A DNA stretch of 11,542 nucleotides from Alistipes sp. (GCA_028691095.1 JAQUZZ010000016.1:1-11542); one strand, 5' to 3'; shown: positions 1-6,111, numbered from the stretch's first letter. A program made the numbers and translations. The notes: a model not told the origin generated them from the sequence alone.

Positions 1-129
1 GTAGTTTTTTGTGTATGGCGGGAGGCAAAGGAGGGGGGAAAGAAGGGATGAAAGGAGAAGGTAGACGCATTTCGTGCCCGTGGGGATAGAAAAAATAGCT
101 TCGGATTTCCTTTTTGGCGGCCGACCGTG

Positions 130-137
130 TATCTTTG
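130..137 (+). promoter_or_regulatory. Possible Bacteroidetes -7 box upstream of the ThiF-like gene
   Basis: TATCTTTG matches the Bacteroidetes -7 consensus TAnnTTTG and ends 8 nt before the ATG at 146. No TTTG lies about 19 nt upstream, so only half of the promoter is supported. If it is used, the mRNA would have almost no 5' leader, and the in-frame GTG at 74 could not be the start. Confidence 0.35.
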
Positions 138-145
138 TCTGTGCT

Positions 146-868
146 ATGAGACAAGAAAAAGAGAGAACTCCATTGAGTGAGCAACAGATGGAGCGTTATC
201 AACGCAATCTGTGGGTCGAGGGATTCTCGGCCGCATCGCAACAGCGTCTTCGAGAGGCGCGTGTCACGGTGGTGGGAGCGGGAGGATTGGGCTCTGCAAC
301 GCTGCATTATCTGGTGGCTGCGGGTGTGGGGCATCTGCGTATTGTGGAGAACGATGTGGTGTCGCTCAGCAACCTGCAACGGCAGATTCTCTATACGACC
401 CCTCAGATCGGAGCCTCCAAGGCCGAGATGGCGGCGTTGCGCTTGAGACAGCTCAATCCCGATTGTGCGTTGCAGATCTCCTCCGATCGTTTGACCGCCG
501 AGAACTGCGAAGCGGAGCTTGCGGGGAGCGACGTGGTGGTCGACTGTACGGACAACTATGCCACACGCTATCTGATCGACGACTTCTGTGCAGCGCATCA
601 GGTGCCGATGGTCTATGGCACGGCCGAGCAGATCACCGGACAGGTGTCGGTGTTCCATGTGCCGGGAGCCGGAAGCTATCGTGCACTCTACCCGGAGGAG
701 CCACCCCAGAAACCAGGGGTAGGGGTGTTGTCCCCGATCGTCGGGGTTGTGGGTTCGTTTGAGGCGTTGGAGGTGGTGAAGTGGCTGACGGGCATCGGAA
801 CGCCATTGGCCGGACGCCTGCTCTGTGTGGATGGCCGGCACATGGTTTGCACGGTGTTCCAGATCTAA
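146..868 (+). CDS. ThiF/MoeB/HesA-family adenylyltransferase (E1-like) without zinc cysteines
   Basis: A 240-residue E1-like enzyme of the family that adenylates the C-terminal glycine of ubiquitin-fold sulfur carriers (ThiS, MoaD) using ATP. Visible: the opening MERYQRN typical of the family (residues 15-21), the Rossmann ATP loop GAGGLGS (44-50), Arg79 in NLQRQ, Lys92, and DCTDN (133-137) with the expected Mg/adenylate aspartate. The start at ATG 146 is chosen over the in-frame GTG at 74 because the extra 24 residues match nothing in the family and a -7-like promoter box sits at 130-137. Odd points: canonical ThiF and MoeB bind zinc with two CxxC pairs, the first just before the LFP/LYP motif. 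Here that site reads SYRALYP, the C-terminal pair is also absent, and the linker that normally carries the active-site Cys is shortened. No carrier protein or thiazole/molybdopterin gene is in view, so the substrate is unknown. The methyltransferase follows after 78 nt and could be co-transcribed. The family is secure; the specific role is not. Confidence 0.88.
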   Translation: MRQEKERTPLSEQQMERYQRNLWVEGFSAASQQRLREARVTVVGAGGLGSATLHYLVAAGVGHLRIVENDVVSLSNLQRQILYTTPQIGASKAEMAALRLRQLNPDCALQISSDRLTAENCEAELAGSDVVVDCTDNYATRYLIDDFCAAHQVPMVYGTAEQITGQVSVFHVPGAGSYRALYPEEPPQKPGVGVLSPIVGVVGSFEALEVVKWLTGIGTPLAGRLLCVDGRHMVCTVFQI

Positions 869-946
869 CGGGTCGCTTGGAGATGGGGGCGCGCTGTCGA
901 TGAGCCCCGAAGAGATAAACGATAGGTTGAAACTTTATTCTACGAT

Positions 947-1702
947 ATGTTTGATATAGCTCGTCAGCGTAGCTCGCAGCGCGAGCAGACACGCATTGCC
1001 GACCTGATGGAGATCACTCCGTCGGCGGCGCGGGTGCTTGAGATCGGAGCGCGTGATTGTTATCTCTCCCGTCGCCTTACGGCACGTTATGCGGAGGTGG
1101 TCGCCTTGGATCTGACGGCTCCGACGATTCAGGAGCCGGGCATAGAGCCGGTGGCAGGGGATGTCACGGCCTTGCAGTTTGAGGATGCGACCTTCGATAC
1201 GGTGTTTTGCACCGAGGTATTGGAGCATATTCCTCCCGCGAAGTTGCAGCAGGCGTGCGATGAGATCGTTCGGGTCTCAGCGCGTTATGCGGTGATTGGG
1301 GTGCCCTATCGTCAGAATCTGCGCGCCAATCGAACCCGTTGTGCCCAGTGCGGTGCGGTGAACCCGACAACGGGGCATCTGAATCGTTTTGATCGGTCGC
1401 GGCTGTTGCAGTTGTTTTCGGGAATGACCCCGCGTGTGGTGCATCTTGTGGGACGCGGACGGGCGGTGACCAACCCGCTCTCGGTGGCGCTCTATCGAAT
1501 GTGTGGCTATCCTTATGGAAGTTACGACCAGGAGGAGGGGTGCATTGTCTGTGGTGCAACCCTAAAGCGACCTCGCGTTCGAGGGATCCAGTGGCTTCTG
1601 TGCTTTGTCGCTCGCGCGCTCAACCAACTGCAATATCAATGCTACGGAGCGCGGCAGCCGTTGTGGATTCACGTGCTTTTCGAGAAAACAGGGTCGAATT
1701 AA
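947..1702 (+). CDS. Class I SAM-dependent methyltransferase with two CxxC pairs
   Basis: A 251-residue methyltransferase of the Methyltransf_11/UbiE-like fold. Motif I is VLEIGARDCYL (30-40), the acidic residue ending strand 2 is Asp55 in VALDLT, motif II contains GDVT (71-74), and TFDTVFCTEVLEHI (82-95) is the usual strand-4 motif with the post-motif VLEHI. After the core lies a region with CAQC (132-135) and CIVC (199-202), which could be one zinc site made of two separated CxxC knuckles. This is not part of the minimal fold. The C-terminal stretch (about 213-251) is aromatic and hydrophobic. The substrate cannot be read from the sequence. The start at 947 gives a compact N-terminus ahead of motif I; Met21 is a possible later start. 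The gene lies 78 nt after the ThiF-like gene on the same strand with no terminator between them, so an operon is plausible. Confidence 0.85.
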   Translation: MFDIARQRSSQREQTRIADLMEITPSAARVLEIGARDCYLSRRLTARYAEVVALDLTAPTIQEPGIEPVAGDVTALQFEDATFDTVFCTEVLEHIPPAKLQQACDEIVRVSARYAVIGVPYRQNLRANRTRCAQCGAVNPTTGHLNRFDRSRLLQLFSGMTPRVVHLVGRGRAVTNPLSVALYRMCGYPYGSYDQEEGCIVCGATLKRPRVRGIQWLLCFVARALNQLQYQCYGARQPLWIHVLFEKTGSN

Positions 1703-1745
1703 GGGTCGTGGCTTCCGATTCGTGAAACTCACGTTAAGTGCCCCT

Positions 1746-1765
1746 AAAGGATTGTTGAATCCTTT
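1746..1765 (+). terminator. Hairpin after the methyltransferase, possible weak terminator
   Basis: AAAGGATT and AATCCTTT form a perfect 8-bp stem with loop GTTG, 43 nt after the methyltransferase stop. It is followed by CGTC, not a run of T, so rho-independent termination is only possible. It also lies 52 nt ahead of the alpha-galactosidase start and could act in that gene's leader. Confidence 0.3.
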
Positions 1766-1791
1766 CGTCACGGTGTGGATTGCTAATCAAT

Positions 1792-1804
1792 AGCACGCTG
1801 TGCT
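1792..1804. repeat. Short palindrome, copy 1 (AGCAC-GCT-GTGCT)
   Basis: AGCACGCTGTGCT is a 5-bp inverted repeat with a 3-nt centre. The same 13-mer plus TA recurs at 10056-10070 just past perR. This copy ends 13 nt before the ATG of the alpha-galactosidase and follows another small inverted repeat, TGCTA-ATCAA-TAGCA. It may be an operator or leader hairpin, or chance. Confidence 0.35.
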
Positions 1805-1817
1805 TAATTTCATCAAT

Positions 1818-3983
1818 ATGAGAAATCGAAGATTTTGGTTGTGCCTGATGCTGTTGAGCTCAGGTTTGATGTTGCGTGGAGCAGATCCGCAGTGGATTCG
1901 GGTTGGAACCGATAGTACGGATCTGATTTTGCGGGTTGCCGAGAACGGGCGGCTCTATCAATCTTACTTGGGGGCACGGCTTCCGGAGCGGGATTACGCC
2001 CATTTACCCCAAGGAGCCGAGGCCTATGTGCCGCATGGCATGGAGGATTATTTTGAACCCGCCATTCGGGTGCTGCACAACGATGGGGATCCCTCCCTGT
2101 TGCTCAAGTATCGCGAACACCAAGTGCGGCAGGTGGATGACAATGTGACCGAAACGACGGTGGTGCTTGCCGATGAGGTCTATCCGGTGACGGTGACGCT
2201 GCATTATATGGCGTTTCAACGGGAGAATGTACTCAAGTGCAGTAGTGAGATTACGCACACCGAGAAGCGACCCGTGGTGCTCTATCAATACGCCTCTTCG
2301 ATGCTTCACTTCTCGCGCGATCACTATTGGTTGACCGAATTTAGCGGCGAGTGGGCCACGGAGGTCAATCGTGCCGAGCAACCCCTCTATTTTGGAAAGA
2401 AGGTACTCGACACCAAGCTGGGAACACGCGCCGGCATCTTCTGCTCTCCCTTCTTTCTGTTGGGGCTGGATCGTCCGGTGCAGGAGAATCAGGGGGATGC
2501 TTTGATCGGAACGATCGGGTGGACGGGTAATTTCCGTTTCACCTTTGAGGTCGATCAGTTCAACAACCTGCGGTTGAGCGCGGGCATCAATCCCTATGGG
2601 TCGGAGTATACGCTCCGTTCGGGTGAGGTGTTCCGTACTCCGGAGTTCATTTTCTGTTACAGCACCCACGGGGTGGGTGAGGCGAGTCGCAATCTGCATC
2701 GTTGGGCGCGACGTTATCAGGTGAAGGATGGAGAGAAGGAGCGGATGACGCTACTCAATAATTGGGAGGCCACGGGCTTCGGTTTCAACGAGGAGCAGTT
2801 GATCGGTCTGTTGGACGAGGCGCAGAAGTTGGGGGTCGATATGTTCTTGCTTGACGACGGGTGGTTTGCCAATAAATACCCCCGCAATAGCGACACGCAG
2901 GGATTGGGCGATTGGCAGGAGAACCGCGAGAAGTTGCCTCACGGTTTGCAGCCGGTCATCGATGCGGCAACGAAGCGGGGACTGAAGTTCGGGCTGTGGA
3001 TCGAGCCGGAGATGGTCAGCCACCAGAGCGAACTCTACGAGAAACACCCCGACTGGGTGATTCGCTTCCCCAATCGGGAGGAGTATTACTATCGTCACCA
3101 GATGGTGCTCGATCTGAGCAATCCCAAGGTGCAGGATTATGTCTTCGGTGTGGTGGATGATCTCAAGAGCCGCTATCCGCAGATTGCCTATTTCAAGTGG
3201 GACTGCAATAGCCCCATTACCAATATCTACTCGACCTATCTCAAGGAGCAGCAGTCGCACCTCTACATCGACTATATGCGGGGTCTCTATCGGATGCTGG
3301 ATCGGATTCAGGCGAAATACCCCGACCTTCCGATGATGCTCTGTTCGGGGGGTGGTGCACGCTGTGACTATGAGGCGTTGCGTTATTTTCCGGAGTTCTG
3401 GGCCAGCGACAACACCGAACCGTTGGAGCGGATCTTTATTCAGTGGGGATTCTCGTACCTCTTCCCCTCGAAGTGTGTGGCAGCGCACGTCACCTCTTGG
3501 GGACGGCAATCGTTGAAGTTCAAGACCGATGTAGCGTTTATGGGACGACTGGGCTATGACATTCGGGTGTCGGGTATGAGCGAACAGGAGTTGGCTTTCA
3601 GTCAGGAGGCCATTCGCACCTATAAGCGGTTGATGCCGGTGATTTTGGAGGGAGACCTCTATCGTTTGGTCTCGCCCTACGACGGGAATCGCGATCATGC
3701 GGCCATGATGTACACCGAGCCCGATCGAGCCCACGCCGTGGTGTTCGCCTTCGATATGACGCCCCGTTGGGGAGAGTACCTGTCGTTGCGTTCCGTGCGT
3801 TTGCAGGGTTTGGATCCGGCACGCAACTATCGGATCACCGAGCTAAACCGGATGGAGGGAGCCTCTACGGTGGGTTGTGACGGGCAAGTGTATAGCGGCG
3901 ACTACTTGATGAAGGTCGGATTGCCCCTCTTCTCTACCGGCACCTATGTCAGTCACGTGCTGGAGTTGACCGTAGAGCCGTAA
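1818..3983 (+). CDS. Secreted GH36 alpha-galactosidase
   Basis: A 721-residue retaining alpha-galactosidase (EC 3.2.1.22 by family) that removes terminal alpha-1,6-galactose from raffinose-type sugars and galactosylated polysaccharides. Residues 1 to about 23 form a signal peptide (MRNRR, hydrophobic core, then LRGA before DPQ), so it acts outside the cytoplasm, probably in the periplasm. An N-terminal beta-sandwich (about 40-300) is followed by the melibiase barrel from LLNNWEATGF (about 312). Barrel motifs are LLDDGWF (344-350), GLWIEPEMV (392-400), FKWDCN (459-464) with Asp462 as predicted nucleophile, and CSGGG (509-513) through SDNTE with Asp531 as predicted acid/base. A small C-terminal beta domain follows. 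The length fits the roughly 720-residue bacterial GH36 type. ATG 1818 is preferred to the in-frame GTG at 1800 because it gives a clean signal peptide. FKWDCN, with Cys where many homologues have Met, is a common variant. No SusC/SusD genes or consensus promoter are seen next to it. Confidence 0.95.
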   Translation: MRNRRFWLCLMLLSSGLMLRGADPQWIRVGTDSTDLILRVAENGRLYQSYLGARLPERDYAHLPQGAEAYVPHGMEDYFEPAIRVLHNDGDPSLLLKYREHQVRQVDDNVTETTVVLADEVYPVTVTLHYMAFQRENVLKCSSEITHTEKRPVVLYQYASSMLHFSRDHYWLTEFSGEWATEVNRAEQPLYFGKKVLDTKLGTRAGIFCSPFFLLGLDRPVQENQGDALIGTIGWTGNFRFTFEVDQFNNLRLSAGINPYGSEYTLRSGEVFRTPEFIFCYSTHGVGEASRNLHRWARRYQVKDGEKERMTLLNNWEATGFGFNEEQLIGLLDEAQKLGVDMFLLDDGWFANKYPRNSDTQGLGDWQENREKLPHGLQPVIDAATKRGLKFGLWIEPEMVSHQSELYEKHPDWVIRFPNREEYYYRHQMVLDLSNPKVQDYVFGVVDDLKSRYPQIAYFKWDCNSPITNIYSTYLKEQQSHLYIDYMRGLYRMLDRIQAKYPDLPMMLCSGGGARCDYEALRYFPEFWASDNTEPLERIFIQWGFSYLFPSKCVAAHVTSWGRQSLKFKTDVAFMGRLGYDIRVSGMSEQELAFSQEAIRTYKRLMPVILEGDLYRLVSPYDGNRDHAAMMYTEPDRAHAVVFAFDMTPRWGEYLSLRSVRLQGLDPARNYRITELNRMEGASTVGCDGQVYSGDYLMKVGLPLFSTGTYVSHVLELTVEP

Positions 3984-4233
3984 CCCAATCACCCTCCTGT
4001 GTGGAGGGTTCTGCGACGCGGATCGTAGCCCTCAGTCGTCCGGTGCGCAGCATTAGGGAGCCGCGGGTATTAAAGTGCTTGGTGGGCGCCCATGCCTCCC
4101 CGTTCCATGCCTTCTGCCGGAACCGGTCGCGGTAGTAGTTGGCCGCCACACCACCCACCACGCGCGGAGCCTGAGCGATGATTTTATCCGTCATGCCTTC
4201 GATTTTTTTGATAATTTTTTCCACGGTGGCCAT
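3949..4233 (-). pseudogene. Truncated phage virion morphogenesis / tail completion gene remnant
   Basis: From ATG 4233 the frame encodes 94 residues. Residues 1-73 resemble the N-terminal half of Mu-like phage virion morphogenesis (gpS-like tail completion) proteins: an N-terminal helix with VEKIIKKIEGM, then YYRDRF, an NGEAWAP segment and SLMLRTGRLRATIR. The pattern 'xYY..xF..KxxxGxxWxP...LxxTGxLRxSIR' is typical of that family. After about residue 73 the likeness ends, and the frame runs through the alpha-galactosidase hairpin into that gene's last codons (3949-3983) before a stop. Family members usually run to about 150 residues or more and continue with a YAxxHNxG segment, which is absent. 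No other phage gene is nearby, so this is probably a dead prophage fragment. An A-rich leader typical of Bacteroidales precedes the ATG, so expression of a stub cannot be excluded. The family call rests on remembered motifs. Confidence 0.55.
3991..4009 (+). terminator. Hairpin just after the alpha-galactosidase stop
   Basis: ACCCTCC and GGAGGGT form a 7-bp GC-rich stem with loop TGTGT, 7 nt past the stop codon. Only two T follow, so it may be a weak terminator or a 3'-end stabiliser. On the other strand the phage-gene remnant reads straight through it, which suggests that this sequence belongs to the alpha-galactosidase side of an old junction. Confidence 0.4.
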
Positions 4234-4353
4234 TGTTGTTCGATTTTTGTTTATATTTGTGGCAAGCGCAAGCATTGATAATCGGTATGTCACACTGATG
4301 GTGTAGTGGGAGTAGAAGGCCGGGCGTCCGGGAGTGTTTGCGAATAAACCATC

Positions 4354-4386
4354 AAACCCTCTATCTTTTGGTAGGGGGTTTTTTGT
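4354..4386 (+). terminator. Intrinsic terminator, + strand, with no obvious gene upstream
   Basis: AACCCTCTA and TAGGGGGTT pair over 9 bp with one G-U wobble around a short loop, followed by TTTTTTG. This is a good rho-independent terminator on the + strand. The nearest + strand gene ends about 370 nt earlier, so it either stops read-through from the alpha-galactosidase or ends an unannotated short transcript that starts after the TATATTTG at 4252-4259. On the - strand only TTT follows the stem, so it would be weaker in that direction. Confidence 0.6.
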
Positions 4387-4418
4387 TATACCCACACAAA
4401 CCCCTCCGCAATCTATGA

Positions 4419-4456
4419 ATTCGCCCACGCTACAAGTTCTTGTGGCGTGGGCGAAT
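4419..4456. repeat. 38-nt near-perfect palindrome
   Basis: The outer arms are ATTCGCCCACGC (4419-4430) and GCGTGGGCGAAT (4445-4456), perfectly complementary over 12 bp. One T/G position follows, then ACAAG and CTTGT pair inside, leaving almost no loop (TT in the middle). No T-run flanks it on either side, so it is not a standard terminator. It could be a recombination or mobile-element end, a protein-binding site, or a transcript-protecting hairpin downstream of hpf. Confidence 0.6.
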
Positions 4457-4477
4457 GGTGGAAATGCGGTTCGGTTT

Positions 4478-4540
4478 TCAGCTCCTCAGCTTCTCAGAGG
4501 GCCCTCCTTGGGGGCGTAGATCCGATTTGTGATCTCTGAG
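4478..4540. repeat. Tandem 8-mers and a folded segment downstream of hpf
   Basis: Three imperfect tandem 8-mers, TCAGCTCC, TCAGCTTC and TCAGAGGG, cover 4478-4501. From 4493, CTCAGAG pairs with CTCTGAG at 4534-4540. Inside it lie two smaller hairpins: GCCCTC/GGGGC around 4501-4515, and AGATC/GATCT (4518-4522 with 4531-4535, overlapping the outer arm by 2 nt). The segment could fold as a three-way junction. GAGGGCCCTC at 4497-4506 is itself a 10-bp palindrome. No coding signal is seen here. Confidence 0.4.
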
Positions 4541-4556
4541 GTCGGGAGCGGTCTTT

Positions 4557-4850
4557 CTACCGATGTTTCTCTTTGTACTTTTCGATCTGCTTTTTCAGGG
4601 CGTCAATCGCTTGATCAATCGCCTCTTCAAAGGTTTTGCAGCGTCTTTCGGCAACCAACTCGTCTCCCGAAACGGTGAGTTTGATGACCGCAACTTTATT
4701 CCCTTGCATATCGTCTTTGTCGATCTTCAAGTTGACCTGTGCGGAGAGTGCTGCATCGACGAAGCGATCTAATTTGTCCATCTTTGCCTGTGTGAAGTCG
4801 ACAAGCTTCTTGTCGGCATCAAACTTTACGGATTGAATCTGTACCTTCAT
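4557..4850 (-). CDS. hpf: Ribosome hibernation promoting factor, short form
   Basis: A 97-residue HPF/RaiA (YfiA-type) protein. It binds the 30S decoding region in slow-growing or starved cells, helping to inactivate and preserve ribosomes. The sequence starts MKVQIQSVKFDADKKL, has the expected beta-alpha-beta-beta-beta-alpha pattern with LDRFVDAALSAQVNLKI, and ends in a long basic helix (about 73-97, FEEAIDQAIDALKKQIEKYKEKHR region). It lacks the C-terminal dimerisation domain of long HPF, so it is the short type. Its ATG lies 2 nt after the xerC stop, so the two are very probably translated from one mRNA. Downstream of its stop the usual Bacteroidales neighbours (tRNA genes and tuf) are not present in this window. 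Confidence 0.93.
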   Translation of the reverse strand: MKVQIQSVKFDADKKLVDFTQAKMDKLDRFVDAALSAQVNLKIDKDDMQGNKVAVIKLTVSGDELVAERRCKTFEEAIDQAIDALKKQIEKYKEKHR

Positions 4851-4852
4851 AT

Positions 4853-5788
4853 CTAATCCTCCTTATCTTTTAGTGCCCTGGGGTGGGCATGTTGATAAAT
4901 CTCTTTTAACTTTTCGATGCTGTTATGGGTGTAGATCTGTGTCGTTTCGAGGGAGGCATGCCCCAGTAGCTCCTGAATGACCCGAATATCTACTCCGTGG
5001 TTGAGAAGGTGAGTGGCAAAAGTGTGGCGCAACACGTGCGGACTGCTCTTGCCTTGGACTCCGGCTCCCCGCAACAGCGTATGGATGATGCGGTAGATGG
5101 CCGTGCGTCCGAGTGGCTCTCCTTCTTGGGTTAAAAATAGAGAATAATTTTCGTTTTTGCAAATATTTTGCCGATGAATTAGGGCTGTGTAGTGGGTAAT
5201 TCGTGCCGCAACGGGGGTAATAATCGGAACCACACGCTCTTTGTCGCCTTTGCCTCGCACCTTGAGCAGGGTGTTGCCGTCCGAGAGGTCGTCGCGATGC
5301 AGAGCCACCACCTCCGAGAGTCGGATTCCGGTGGCATAGAGCAGCAGAAAGAGCAGCGTATCGCGCTCAATGGTAAACGTTTCGGTGGGTGTTGCCAGTG
5401 CGTGGACGATCTGATTCATGCGGCTCTCCTCGACGAAGGCGGGGAGACGGTGGGGGCTTTTGAGTGCGGTAATTGCGCGGAAGGGGTCGGTATGGAGGAT
5501 CTGTACTCTCCTTAGGTAACGAAAAAAAGACTTTACCGCGGAGATTTTGCGGTTGATGCTTCGCGCCGAGAGGTGCTGTGATCCGGAGAGCGAGACGATC
5601 CATGCTCTCAAATCGTTGCCCTCGACGAGTGTGGGGTCGAAGGTGGGGGTGAGCTCACCCTCGGATGAGTCCGTGGTGTCAGCGCAACAGAAGGCTATGA
5701 ATTGCCGCAGATCCTCTTCGTAAGCGCGCAGGGTGAGTGGCGAGTAGCGTCGTTCGACTTGGAGGTAGGAGAGAAACGATTCAAGCAT
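4853..5788 (-). CDS. xerC: Tyrosine recombinase of the XerC/XerD type
   Basis: A 311-residue site-specific recombinase of the family that resolves chromosome dimers at dif. The N-terminal SAM-like core-binding domain spans about 1-110 and the catalytic domain about 115-305. All catalytic residues are present: Arg156 (ATGIRLSE), Lys180 (VRGKGDKER), His251 and Arg254 (HVLRHTFATHL), His277 (LLGHASLETTQ) and the nucleophile Tyr286 (QIYTH). The start at 5788 (MLESFLSYLQ) is chosen because it aligns with the normal Xer N-terminus. The upstream in-frame ATG at 5848 would fall in the T-run of the rpsU terminator and adds 20 unrelated residues. An acidic, Ser/Thr-rich insertion (about 36-58) sits in the N-terminal domain. 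The place between rpsU and hpf matches the housekeeping Xer gene of Bacteroidales, not an integrase of a mobile element. XerC and XerD cannot be told apart by eye, so the symbol is tentative. Confidence 0.92.
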   Translation of the reverse strand: MLESFLSYLQVERRYSPLTLRAYEEDLRQFIAFCCADTTDSSEGELTPTFDPTLVEGNDLRAWIVSLSGSQHLSARSINRKISAVKSFFRYLRRVQILHTDPFRAITALKSPHRLPAFVEESRMNQIVHALATPTETFTIERDTLLFLLLYATGIRLSEVVALHRDDLSDGNTLLKVRGKGDKERVVPIITPVAARITHYTALIHRQNICKNENYSLFLTQEGEPLGRTAIYRIIHTLLRGAGVQGKSSPHVLRHTFATHLLNHGVDIRVIQELLGHASLETTQIYTHNSIEKLKEIYQHAHPRALKDKED

Positions 5789-5846
5789 GAGGAAAGGATC
5801 GGTTTTTTGAAGGAGCGTCTTAGGCTCCCGCTCCGGTAAAGATAGC

Positions 5847-5885
5847 AAAAAAACGGGTTTGTTGTGGTGAGCACAACAAACCCGT
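5847..5885 (-). terminator. Strong intrinsic terminator after rpsU
   Basis: ACGGGTTTGTTGTG (5853-5866) and its exact complement at 5872-5885 form a perfect 14-bp stem with a 5-nt loop. On the - strand it is followed by seven T (A-run at 5847-5853 on the + strand). It lies 27 nt past the rpsU stop and about 60 nt before the xerC start, so rpsU mRNA should mostly end here and xerC-hpf depend on read-through or a separate promoter. Confidence 0.88.
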
Positions 5886-5912
5886 CTCTATGCGGGAAAA
5901 ATCGGCGGAGTA

Positions 5913-6104
5913 TTACTCCTCGTCGCGACGCAGACCCTCTACGTAGATGGCGTGCAGTTTGCCTACACGATTCACAATGGAGGGTTTGGTGAAGTATTGA
6001 CGACGACGCAGTTCTTTGAGGACTCCGGTTCTTTCGTATTTTCTTTTGAATTTTTTGAGGGCGCGTTCGATGTTTTCACCCTCTTTGAGTGGCATGATGA
6101 TCAT
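5913..6104 (-). CDS. rpsU: 30S ribosomal protein bS21
   Basis: A 63-residue small-subunit ribosomal protein. MIIMPLKEGENIERALKKFKRKYERTG is the characteristic bS21 N-terminus, followed by a basic helix KELRRRQYF and a Bacteroidetes-type tail. bS21 lies near the 3' end of 16S rRNA and affects translation initiation; in Bacteroidetes the anti-Shine-Dalgarno is known to be held by ribosomal proteins including bS21. ATG 6104 fits the MIxxPxKEGENIE pattern of homologues; Met4 (6095) is an alternative. A -7 promoter box ends 7 nt upstream, and a strong terminator follows, so it can be made as a single-gene mRNA. Confidence 0.95.
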   Translation of the reverse strand: MIIMPLKEGENIERALKKFKRKYERTGVLKELRRRQYFTKPSIVNRVGKLHAIYVEGLRRDEE

Positions 6105-6111
6105 GGTTACA

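Noticed and set aside
74..145. N-terminal extension of the ThiF-like gene from a GTG
   Set aside because: The extra residues match nothing in the family and the stretch contains a -7-like promoter box.
1..145. Partial gene at the left edge
   Set aside because: The first 70 nt are purine-rich with no reading frame that resembles a protein on either strand.
946..953. TATGTTTG as a -7 box for the methyltransferase
   Set aside because: It overlaps the start codon itself and no TTTG is at the right distance.
2751..3734. Long - strand frame (327 codons) antisense to the GH36 gene
   Set aside because: It mirrors the catalytic domain of a complete GH36 gene; the product is His/Ile-rich and shows no domain features.
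3984..4556. tRNA genes expected after hpf
   Set aside because: No cloverleaf or proper T-arm could be found on either strand; GTTTGCGAATAAAC only superficially resembles a T-arm.
5789..5848. N-terminal extension of xerC from the ATG at 5848
   Set aside because: That ATG sits in the T-run of the rpsU terminator, and Xer proteins begin near MLESFLSYL.
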